Assembly: GCA_009699615.1 (NCBI GenBank) | Contig: WLNV01000012.1 | Span: 1-16,846, forward strand | Origin: Actinomycetota bacterium | Lineage (GTDB): Bacteria; Actinomycetota; Thermoleophilia; Solirubrobacterales; Solirubrobacteraceae | Direction: 5' to 3' | DNA: 16,846 bases | In this document: positions 1-7,143 of the stretch, piece after piece | Layout: every line of letters starts with the position of its first letter | Numbering within the stretch: position 1 is the stretch's first letter | Notes under the pieces: generated by a model | Told to the model about the DNA's origin: nothing | The model's database searches: none | What the model saw: only the letters and a program-made list of their open reading frames with translations | Made by a program: the position numbers and the translations under genes

Positions 1-1265
<1,265 letters not shown>

Positions 1266-1406
1266 GGTGGTTGAATCCTCCGGAGTGATTGAATGAACAG
1301 CCGCCTTTATGGCGGCAGGCGCGTTGCGACGGGGCTGTTTGCTGTCCCCAGCGCTCTGAAGCTCAGCGATCCTATCGGTAACCCCGACGGAAACGCTCTG
1401 CGGTCG
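1266..1406 (-). other. Intergenic leader upstream of hppA, with a small GC hairpin
   Basis: This 141-base gap is the longest non-coding stretch of the window. On the minus strand it contains a TAGGAT hexamer (+ strand 1369-1374) that could serve as a -10 element, without a recognisable -35. A perfect 6-bp hairpin, GCCGCC-ATAAA-GGCGGC (1300-1316), follows, then the Shine-Dalgarno. The hairpin is not followed by a T-run on either strand, so I do not call it an intrinsic terminator. No gene, repeat or known riboswitch was recognised. A separate hppA promoter here is inference. Confidence 0.4.
1277..1281 (-). promoter_or_regulatory. Shine-Dalgarno (GGAGG) for the pyrophosphatase gene
   Basis: GGAGG on the minus strand, 11 bases before the GTG at 1265. 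It is one of the few strong Shine-Dalgarno sites in the window and fixes the pyrophosphatase start. Confidence 0.7.
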
Positions 1407-1907
1407 CTACGGGCCAGGCGTCCAGAGCCCGCTGGCGGGCTTGGCCGGTGGCTCCTGACCGCCGTCGGCTGCGCCTTCCGGCGTGCCAGCCGCGCCCTCG
1501 GGCGCACCTTGACCGGCTGGAGCCACACCCTGATCGCCCGTCAGCTTCGTGAAGGCGACCTGCAGCTGAGCGAGGGCGTCCTTGATCGACGCAGCGTTCT
1601 CGCCAAGAGCCGGTTCGATCAACGGGAGCAGGCGACGGATTCCTTCGATTGCGATCCCAACCTGAACCGGATCGGTCTCGTCCTCACTCCCCGGTAGCAG
1701 CCCGGCCTTACGGGCTCCAAGGTTAAGCAGCGAGACGACCGTCTGCGCGACGAGGTCTTCAACGCGGAGCGACTTGAGCTCGGCTTCATAGGCGGCGCGC
1801 ATCTCGTCCTCAGAGGGCTGCACCGGATCCCCGGTGGGCGCTGCGGCTGGAGCTGCTGCTGCGGCTGGTTCTTCGGGCTGGTCTGGCGTTGCGGCTTCGT
1901 CGGTCAC
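1407..1907 (-). CDS. Small acidic protein with a DUF1844-like core, function unknown
   Basis: 166 residues, starting at GTG with GGAGG 10 bases upstream (1918-1922). The GTG overlaps the stop of the ligase gene as GTGA, so translation is probably coupled. Residues 1-30 are an Ala/Pro-rich linker. Residues 35-122 form a predicted all-helical core: RVEDLVAQTVVSLLNLGA, then a spacer, then helices ending LAQLQVAFTKL. The remainder is an Ala/Gly/Pro/Glu-rich tail. The core layout (helix with a small-residue hydrophobic face, then an Ile/Leu-rich helix, then an LxxLQxAFxKL helix) resembles DUF1844, a short helical family of unknown role. That assignment is tentative and rests on pattern only. No signal peptide or membrane segment is seen, so it should be cytoplasmic. 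As the last gene of the overlapping operon its expression would follow rex and the ligase. Confidence 0.85.
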   Translation of the reverse strand: MTDEAATPDQPEEPAAAAAPAAAPTGDPVQPSEDEMRAAYEAELKSLRVEDLVAQTVVSLLNLGARKAGLLPGSEDETDPVQVGIAIEGIRRLLPLIEPALGENAASIKDALAQLQVAFTKLTGDQGVAPAGQGAPEGAAGTPEGAADGGQEPPAKPASGLWTPGP

Positions 1908-3079
1908 GGCGTTGATACCTCCGTCGGGCTTGCGGGCTCATCGGCCCCGAATGTCTGTTGCGTCTGCGCCACTGTAGAAGCGTAGACGTCGGCGATGCTC
2001 ATTCCCTCGGCTAGCGCGGCAGACTGACGCTGCGCGCCATTCATGCTTGGGAACTCTGGCTCAACGCCGAGCTCCGAACGAACCGGCGCGGTCCACTCGA
2101 GCAGTCCCTCGAAGGCGGCGCGTGCTGGCACGCAGATGCCCCGTTCGAGATCGATCAGCTCACCTTCAGCCCCAAAGCGAATTGCTCGCCAGAGGTTCTC
2201 TTCGATCAGACGCGCGGGAGGCTCGAAGATCGGACGACCGTCGTCATCGTCCCGCGCGCACTGAAGTACGCAGGCGACGATCAGCTCGCTCAGCGCGTTC
2301 GACTCTTCGACCGTTGACTGAGCGTCGCAAATCCTTACCTCAACGGTGCCGAAGGCAAGGTGCGGCCTGACCGACCACCACACCTGAGTGTCCTCCTCGA
2401 TCGAGCCGGTCGACAGCAGCAGCTCGAGGTAATCGCGGTAGTTGGCCCAAGATCCGTATGCGTCGGGCACGCCGCAGCGCGGGAACGACTTCGTGAAGCT
2501 CTGAGTACGAACAGAGGCCAAACCGCTGTCGAGCCCTTCGAAGAAGATCGAGTTTGCACTGAGCGCGAGCAGCGTCGGCAGCAGAGAGCGCAACCGATCA
2601 CAGACACGAACCGCGCGGTCGGCGTCGCGTATCCCCACGTGGACGTGGAGCGAGAAGGTGTTGTTGCGCCGGGCGACGTACTGAAGGCCGTCGACGACAC
2701 GCCGGTAGTGATCGGACTGGACGTTGAGCTGTTCGCGATAATCGGCCCACGGATGCGTGCCGGTCGAGCCGAGCTCAACTCCCTCGCTCGCGGCGAGCGC
2801 GAAGAGGCTACGACGCATCGCAGCTTGGCGCGCGAGCGCATCCCCAACATCACGGCCGGCCCCGGAGCGAATCTCAATCTCAGAAAGGATCAGCTCTGAA
2901 GAGATCGAGGCTGCCAAGTCGAGGTCGCTCTCCCCAGCGCTGTCGTTTAGCTCCTCGAAGCGCGGAACCAGATCGAGCGTCTGCGGGTCGAGGATCGCGA
3001 ATTCCTCCTCTATCCCCACTGTGCCATCGGTCGCTTGCGCAAAAGCGTCGCGGGCCTTCTCGAGATCGATCAGACTCAT
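1904..3079 (-). CDS. Carboxylate-amine ligase / glutamate-cysteine ligase type 2 (YbdK/EgtA-like)
   Basis: 391 residues, the normal length for the GCS2 family. It is expected to catalyse ATP-dependent gamma-glutamyl bond formation, most likely gamma-glutamylcysteine. Visible motifs are TVGIEEEF (20-27, metal/ATP-binding glutamates), SELILSEIEIRSG (about 61-73), GSTGTHPW (104-111), TFSLHVHVGI (141-150) and WWSVRPHLAFGTVEVRICD in the second half. The ATG overlaps the rex stop as ATGA. In actinomycetes this family includes EgtA, the first enzyme of ergothioneine synthesis, and weak-activity YbdK proteins, so the physiological product cannot be settled from sequence. No other ergothioneine gene (egtB-E) is in the window. 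Its position behind a glutaredoxin-like protein and Rex suggests a low-molecular-weight-thiol role. The C-terminal 25 residues are a disordered-looking tail. Confidence 0.9.
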   Translation of the reverse strand: MSLIDLEKARDAFAQATDGTVGIEEEFAILDPQTLDLVPRFEELNDSAGESDLDLAASISSELILSEIEIRSGAGRDVGDALARQAAMRRSLFALAASEGVELGSTGTHPWADYREQLNVQSDHYRRVVDGLQYVARRNNTFSLHVHVGIRDADRAVRVCDRLRSLLPTLLALSANSIFFEGLDSGLASVRTQSFTKSFPRCGVPDAYGSWANYRDYLELLLSTGSIEEDTQVWWSVRPHLAFGTVEVRICDAQSTVEESNALSELIVACVLQCARDDDDGRPIFEPPARLIEENLWRAIRFGAEGELIDLERGICVPARAAFEGLLEWTAPVRSELGVEPEFPSMNGAQRQSAALAEGMSIADVYASTVAQTQQTFGADEPASPTEVSTP

Positions 3080-3750
3080 GAGAGGTAGAAGTAAAGCGCG
3101 TGCAGCAGGTCGACCGCGGGGTTGGAGGTGTGAACCGTCACGCCTGCCGGTACATCGAGAAGTGATTCCGAGTAGTTGAAGATGATCCGCACGCCGGCAT
3201 CGACGACCTTGTCGGCGAGCGCCTGCGCTGCGGCTCCTGGCACTGCGAGCACGGCGACCAGCACCTTCTCTTCTTCAATTACGCGATCGGCGTCCTCAAC
3301 CGGGCGGACCGACTGCCCGCCGACCTTGGTGCCGACCTTTTTCGGATCGGCGTCGAAGACGGCAACAACGTTGAAGCCGTGATCGGCGAAGATGTCTGAC
3401 GAGCCGATCGCCTTGCCGAGGTGCCCGGCGCCAAAGAGCGCGATGTTCTGCTGCCCCCCGGTCTGAAGGATCTCGCGGATCTCGTCGGCGAGCGCGTCGA
3501 CGTTGTAGCCGACGCCGCGCTTGCCGAACTTGCCGAAGCCCGAAAGATCACGGCGAATCTGAGTGCTGTTGACGCGCGTGTACTCCGAGAGCTCCTGCGA
3601 GGAGAGCGTCTCGCGCCCAGTCTTCTGCGCCTGAGTCAGGACTTGGAGGTAACGAGAAAGCCTCGCGGCGACACCCAACGTGAGTCGAGCCGGCCCATCA
3701 TCGGAGGCGATCAAGCCGACCGGAGCGTCTTCAGTCTCACCGCTTGCCAT
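3076..3750 (-). CDS. rex: Redox-sensing transcriptional repressor Rex
   Basis: Rex is a homodimeric repressor that leaves DNA when NADH/NAD+ rises, typically controlling respiration and fermentation genes. With the ATG at 3750 the protein is 224 residues. An N-terminal winged helix spans residues 25-85, with the recognition region QIRRDLSGFGKFGKRGVGY at 64-82. A Rossmann NAD(H) domain follows, with GAGHLG at 107-112 and the acidic FDAD at the end of strand 2. The C-terminal domain-swap helix ends LLHALYFYL. The frame is open up to 3840, but an upstream start would run through the glutaredoxin-like gene and add unrelated residues, so 3750 is preferred (10 bases after that gene's stop). The first 24 residues are acidic and poorly conserved-looking. 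No Rex operator (TTGTGN8CACAA type) was found anywhere in the window, so its targets lie elsewhere. Confidence 0.96.
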   Translation of the reverse strand: MASGETEDAPVGLIASDDGPARLTLGVAARLSRYLQVLTQAQKTGRETLSSQELSEYTRVNSTQIRRDLSGFGKFGKRGVGYNVDALADEIREILQTGGQQNIALFGAGHLGKAIGSSDIFADHGFNVVAVFDADPKKVGTKVGGQSVRPVEDADRVIEEEKVLVAVLAVPGAAAQALADKVVDAGVRIIFNYSESLLDVPAGVTVHTSNPAVDLLHALYFYLS

Positions 3751-3760
3751 TGACCCGATG

Positions 3761-4012
3761 CTACCGCGCCGCGGCGGCGGACAGGCGGCTTTCGAGGTCG
3801 GCCCGATCGATCTCGAAATCGTAGAGTTCCACTCCACCAAGCGCGATCACTGGAATCCGCTCCAGGTAGAGCGCGTGAAGCTCGTCGCTCGATTCAATAT
3901 CGACCTGCGTCAGCTCAAAGTCATGAACCCGCTTGATCTCGCTCAGCTGCGCGAGGGCGATCTCGCACAGATGGCAGCCGGCGCGCTGATAGAGAGTCAC
4001 TTCGGGAATCAT
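3761..4012 (-). CDS. Glutaredoxin-like / DUF836 thioredoxin-fold protein
   Basis: 83 residues with a compact thioredoxin fold. It begins MIPEVTLYQRAGCHLC with a CxxC active site at Cys13/Cys16. ERIPVIAL in the second half carries the cis-proline. The chain ends in an acidic helix and an Ala-rich tail. Such proteins are commonly encoded next to rex in actinomycetes, and the same adjacency is seen here. The ATG overlaps the tsaD stop as ATGA, which selects this start over an in-frame extension to 4117. It presumably performs thiol-disulfide exchange in the cytoplasm; the electron donor (mycothiol, glutathione-like thiol or thioredoxin) is unknown. The CxxC is intact, so it should be redox-active. 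Family call is good, exact substrate unknown. Confidence 0.9.
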   Translation of the reverse strand: MIPEVTLYQRAGCHLCEIALAQLSEIKRVHDFELTQVDIESSDELHALYLERIPVIALGGVELYDFEIDRADLESRLSAAAAR

Positions 4013-5001
4013 CGCTTCGATCCACTCGGATAGGCATCGAGCGCCAGAGCCGCTTCCGTCGAGCAGTCGGGAAGAAAGCGCGCGGCCCCCGCGATCATCG
4101 CCGCGTTGTCCGTACAAAGCTTCATCGCCGGGATGTGCGTCTCGGCTCCGAGCTCGGAGACGCGCTGGCGCAGCGGGCCATTGGCCGCGACACCGCCGCC
4201 GATAGCCACCCGACCCAAGCCGCTAGCCGATAGGGCGCGGTCGAGCCGATCAATTAGTGCGTCGACTATCGCCTTCTGGTACGACGCCGCGAGATCCGCT
4301 CGGCGCAGTTGGGACTCAGCCTCTCCGAGGTCGGCGATTGCGTAGAGCAGCGAAGTCTTGACGCCGGCGAATGAGAAGTCGAAGCCCTTGACGTTTCGGG
4401 CGGTCGGGAAGTCGAAGGCTTCGGGATCGCCATCGCCAGCCAGCGCTTCTAGCGCTGGACCGCCAGGAAACGGCAACCCGAGCATCCTCGCGCCCTTGTC
4501 GAACGCCTCACCTGCGGCGTCGTCGAGCGTCTCTCCGAGCACCGTGTACGAGGACTGCTCCTCCACTCGCGCCAGGAGCGTGTGCCCTCCACTGGCTATT
4601 AGGCAGACGAACGGAGGTTCAAACGGATCAGGGCCTAGGAAGTTTGCGGCTACGTGGCCTTGCAGGTGGTCGACGGCAACGAGAGGGACTCCGCGGGCGG
4701 CGGCGATCGCCTTGGCTTGGGCCACGCCGACGAGCAGTGCGCCTATCAGTCCCGGGCCCTGCGTAACTGCGACGCGCTCAATCAGATCGAGCGTGAGGCC
4801 TGCATCTGAGAGCGCTGCATCGATCGTCGGCGTCAGCAGGTGAAGGTGATGGCGGGCGGCGATCTCAGGAACCACACCGCCGTACTTGTCGTGGATGCTT
4901 TGCGAGGCGATGACATTCGAGAGGATCAGGCCGCTGGCATCGACGACGGCTGCGCAACTGTCGTCGCAGCTCGTTTCGATCGCGAGGATTGCGCCGCTCA
5001 C
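4009..5001 (-). CDS. tsaD: tRNA N6-adenosine threonylcarbamoyltransferase TsaD
   Basis: Catalytic ASKHA-fold subunit that transfers threonylcarbamoyl from threonylcarbamoyl-AMP to A37 of ANN-decoding tRNAs, working with TsaB and TsaE. 330 residues from a GTG at 5001, chosen because it overlaps the rimI stop as GTGA and places AILAIETSCDDS at the expected N-terminus. The open frame back to 5076 would lie inside rimI. Metal-binding histidines are His112 and His116 in DHLQGHVAANF. Other hallmarks are QGPGLIGALLVG (81-92), IASGGHT, GETLDDAAGEAFDKGARM, DFSFAGVKT, AIGGGVAANGPLR and LCTDNAAMIA. All catalytic and nucleotide-binding motifs look intact. It sits immediately after rimI and before the glutaredoxin-like gene. 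Identification is essentially certain. Confidence 0.98.
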   Translation of the reverse strand: MSGAILAIETSCDDSCAAVVDASGLILSNVIASQSIHDKYGGVVPEIAARHHLHLLTPTIDAALSDAGLTLDLIERVAVTQGPGLIGALLVGVAQAKAIAAARGVPLVAVDHLQGHVAANFLGPDPFEPPFVCLIASGGHTLLARVEEQSSYTVLGETLDDAAGEAFDKGARMLGLPFPGGPALEALAGDGDPEAFDFPTARNVKGFDFSFAGVKTSLLYAIADLGEAESQLRRADLAASYQKAIVDALIDRLDRALSASGLGRVAIGGGVAANGPLRQRVSELGAETHIPAMKLCTDNAAMIAGAARFLPDCSTEAALALDAYPSGSKR

Positions 5002-5504
5002 AGTGCCCGCACCGACGGCGCTGCGACGGCTGGCACATCCTCCAGCGAACCGCGCAGCGTTGCCTCTGTACGCCACATGATCACGGCGTCCTCGCCGTTG
5101 TCTTGGTAGTAGCGCGGACGCGTACCAGCGGCAAGGAAGCCAAACTTTTCATAGAGCGCTATCGCGCCGCTGTTGGTAGGCCGCACCTCAAGCGTGACCT
5201 GCCCGTCGTCGCCGACGCGCTCGAGGACCTCGGTGATCAACGCCGTCGCAATGCCGCGGCGTTGGAGGTCGGGGTCAACTGAGACGTTCATGATGTGCCA
5301 GACCTGATCGAAACGCGAGCAGATCGTGTATCCGACGAGATGGCCGTTGCTCTGAGCGGCGAGGCAGATGCCCTCCGGCTTGCTCAACTCGAGGACGAAC
5401 ATTGCGAGCGACCAGGGCGTCGGGAATGCTCGCCGTTCGATAGCGATCACATTCGGGAGGTCGGCAAAGACGAGGCGTCGGATTTCAGTCATGTCGTTGG
5501 TCAA
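4998..5504 (-). CDS. rimI: Ribosomal protein S18 alanine N-acetyltransferase RimI
   Basis: GNAT-fold acetyltransferase for the N-terminus of ribosomal protein S18, and of other proteins in actinomycetes. 168 residues if translation starts at TTG 5504. Acetyl-CoA motif A is VSVDPDLQRRGIATAL (75-90), followed by LEVRPTNSGAIALYEKFGF (105-123) and the RimI-type RYYQDNGEDAVIM (131-143). Start choice: the TTG overlaps the tsaB stop as TTGA, matching the other 4-base junctions of the operon, and has a weak GAG 5 bases upstream. The alternative is an ATG at 5492 (MTEIRRL), which also gives a family-typical N-terminus but has no Shine-Dalgarno. The 25-residue C-terminal tail is unconserved-looking. 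Adjacency to tsaB and tsaD is a classic arrangement and supports the RimI name over a generic GNAT. Confidence 0.93.
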   Translation of the reverse strand: MTNDMTEIRRLVFADLPNVIAIERRAFPTPWSLAMFVLELSKPEGICLAAQSNGHLVGYTICSRFDQVWHIMNVSVDPDLQRRGIATALITEVLERVGDDGQVTLEVRPTNSGAIALYEKFGFLAAGTRPRYYQDNGEDAVIMWRTEATLRGSLEDVPAVAAPSVRAL

Positions 5505-6217
5505 CTGTTCTCGGCGCGGGCTTGTAGTGCGATCTCAGCGTCGGGGCGACGGACGTAGTGTGGAACCAACTCTTGGCTCGAAACCGGAGCCCCGGATGCA
5601 GCCAATTCGCAGAGAGAGCCCCCGTCCAGCCGATGAAGCGGCGAGCCATCTTCTGGCACTTCAATACCCCTGCTTTCCAGCTCTTTTCGAAAGATTAGCG
5701 CTCCGTCACCGACCGCCAGAGTTGGGTTGAGATCTGCAGCGAATACTGCACCGAGCCGCTCCGGCGGGCAGGCCTGAGCCGCGACCGTGGGGGTGCCGTC
5801 CGCCGACCAGGCGGCCACGTAAGCCTCGCCCCGGCGGGCATCCCCCACTGCTGCGATCTGCAGGAGCGGCTCCGCCGCTCGCGCACGAAGCGATAGCGCT
5901 TCGAGCGTCGACACCGCAATCACGGGGAGAGCGGTTGCCTGCGCCAAGCCCTGCGCGGTCGCGACGCCGATCCGAAGGCCCGTGAAAGTTCCCGGCCCAA
6001 CTCCGACTCCAATCCGACCCAGCCCACCCCATCCGAGCCCCGCCTGCGCCAGTGCCTCCTCACAGAGCGTCAGCAATCGCTCGGCATGCCGCGGGCGTTG
6101 ATCCTCTCCGGGCCGATCGGCGAGCTCGCAGACCAGAGTGCCGCCGACAGTAAGCCCGACGACCGTCGCTGCGGTGGCCGTATCGAAGGCAATAACTGCA
6201 CCCGCGGGGCTCGTCAT
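5501..6217 (-). CDS. tsaB: tRNA t6A biosynthesis protein TsaB
   Basis: Non-catalytic ASKHA-fold partner that dimerises with TsaD and is needed for t6A formation. 238 residues starting at ATG 6217, overlapping the tsaE stop as ATGA. The N-terminus has the expected VIAFDTATAATVVGL strand pair. The family signature GPGTFTGLRIG is at residues 74-84, followed by AQGLAQATALPVIAVSTLEAL. RHAERLLTL (43-51) is the helix that packs on TsaD in known complexes. The C-terminal half is more divergent, as is normal for TsaB. Its order between tsaE and rimI/tsaD is the common bacterial layout. The start is well supported by the overlap, though no strong Shine-Dalgarno precedes it, consistent with coupled translation. 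Confidence 0.95.
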   Translation of the reverse strand: MTSPAGAVIAFDTATAATVVGLTVGGTLVCELADRPGEDQRPRHAERLLTLCEEALAQAGLGWGGLGRIGVGVGPGTFTGLRIGVATAQGLAQATALPVIAVSTLEALSLRARAAEPLLQIAAVGDARRGEAYVAAWSADGTPTVAAQACPPERLGAVFAADLNPTLAVGDGALIFRKELESRGIEVPEDGSPLHRLDGGSLCELAASGAPVSSQELVPHYVRRPDAEIALQARAENS

Positions 6218-6663
6218 CTCGGGGTTCGTTCGATCGTCACGGTGCGTTCTTGCGGGCTAACGTGCTCGAGCTCGACGCGGACCGCGGCCGGGATCGTCGC
6301 GATCGTTCCGACTGCCCCAACCGACTGCTGTGGCCACTCAATGAAGGTGATCCTATCGGGGCCGATCTCGTCGTCGAGCAGACCTGCCTCTTCACCATCG
6401 AGTCCTTCGAGCCTCTGGCAATCGAGGTGCGAGATCAGCACCTCCCCGTCCTCATAGCGATTACTGATCGTGTAGCTGGGGCTCGTCACCGGTCCGGTGA
6501 AACCGAGCGCTCGGCAAGCGCCACGGACGAAGGTCGTCTTGCCGGCCCCAACCTCGCCGCAGAGATGGACAACATCCCCAGGCCGCAGATCCCGAGCGAG
6601 TGACGCGGCGATTCCTTCAGTCGCAACGACCGAGCGACTGGCGGCGGACTCAGCCGCGCCCAT
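6214..6663 (-). CDS. tsaE: tRNA t6A biosynthesis ATPase TsaE
   Basis: P-loop ATPase that resets the TsaB-TsaD complex during t6A synthesis. 149 residues from ATG 6663. Walker A is GEVGAGKT (36-43), preceded by LRPGDVVHLCG. TSPSYTISNRY and LISHLDCQRL carry the family Thr/Ser and acidic switch residues. TFIEWPQ (about 106-112) is the Walker-B-like motif with the conserved Glu and Trp. An in-frame extension to 6795 would translate out-of-frame sequence of the upstream gene as a basic, low-complexity segment, so the shorter start is preferred. It overlaps the upstream secreted-protein gene by 14 bases. Length is typical of the family. All catalytic residues are present. Confidence 0.95.
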   Translation of the reverse strand: MGAAESAASRSVVATEGIAASLARDLRPGDVVHLCGEVGAGKTTFVRGACRALGFTGPVTSPSYTISNRYEDGEVLISHLDCQRLEGLDGEEAGLLDDEIGPDRITFIEWPQQSVGAVGTIATIPAAVRVELEHVSPQERTVTIERTPR

Positions 6664-7063
6664 GCGCGATGTCGCCGAGCACGAGCGTGACGTGCTTGAC
6701 CGGCACTGCGACGAGCGGGCCAATGCCCGAGAGAGCGTTGATGTCGACGGCGGCGCGCGCAATTGGCTCTGCAGCCTTGGTCTTGGAGTCCGCATTCTTC
6801 TTCGAGCCGTTGACTGCTGGCGCCGGTTCCTGAACTACGGGAGCTGGAGCCGAGGCGGACTGCCCGTCACTTGTCGAAGTGGATGAGCCACTGGAATCCT
6901 TTGGCTTGCTCGGCGTCGATCCACCAGCTTGACCATGCGAACCGGTCAAGCCCTGCAACGGATCGAGATACTGGTCATCGCCAGCGCCACCGGCGAGAGC
7001 CAAAGTGGGCGCCGCCAACGCAGTGCAGGCCGCAAGCGCGGCGAGTGTCGTGATTCGGAACAC
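6650..7063 (-). CDS. Small secreted protein of unknown function at the head of the t6A operon
   Basis: 137 residues from GTG 7063. The N-terminus MFRITTLAALAACTALAA is a signal peptide with probable cleavage after LALA (residue 24). LAAC at 10-13 also fits a lipobox, but the hydrophobic core before it would be unusually short, so a lipoprotein is the weaker option. Residues 25-95 are Ser/Thr/Pro/Lys/Gly-rich and probably disordered. A final block of about 35 residues, ARAAVDINALSGIGPLVAV and on to the C-terminus, looks ordered and may be the functional part. I do not recognise the family. The stop overlaps tsaE by 14 bases, so it is likely co-transcribed with the t6A genes. No Shine-Dalgarno is seen, but TAGACT lies 6 bases before the GTG, suggesting a leaderless message. 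The reading is supported by signal peptide, operon position and start signal. Confidence 0.75.
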   Translation of the reverse strand: MFRITTLAALAACTALAAPTLALAGGAGDDQYLDPLQGLTGSHGQAGGSTPSKPKDSSGSSTSTSDGQSASAPAPVVQEPAPAVNGSKKNADSKTKAAEPIARAAVDINALSGIGPLVAVPVKHVTLVLGDIAHGRG

Positions 7064-7069
7064 GAGTGC

Positions 7070-7075
7070 AGTCTA
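7070..7075 (-). promoter_or_regulatory. Candidate -10 element (TAGACT) for the tsa operon, leaderless start
   Basis: TAGACT on the minus strand, separated by 6 bases from the GTG at 7063. That spacing would place transcription initiation at or next to the start codon. No -35 consensus is apparent and no Shine-Dalgarno precedes the GTG. Confidence 0.4.
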
Positions 7076-7130
7076 GACCAGCGGCCCCGATTGCGAGCCG
7101 ATTCGACCGCGTATAGACCGCCGTCTTCGC

Positions 7131-7136
7131 TAGCGT
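7131..7136 (+). promoter_or_regulatory. Candidate -10 element (TAGCGT) for the flippase gene, leaderless start
   Basis: TAGCGT lies 7 bases before the GTG at 7144, so transcription could begin at the start codon. A more distal alternative, TATAGA at 7112-7117 with TTGCGA at 7091-7096 (15-base spacer), would give a leader of about 20 bases. Both are pattern calls. Confidence 0.35.
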
Positions 7137-7143
7137 CATCGCC

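Noticed and set aside
1300..1316. Hairpin as a rho-independent terminator
   Set aside because: No T-run follows it on either strand.
3751..3840. Longer Rex N-terminus (start at 3840)
   Set aside because: It would overlap the glutaredoxin-like gene by 80 bases and adds residues unlike Rex; ATG 3750 fits the family and spacing.
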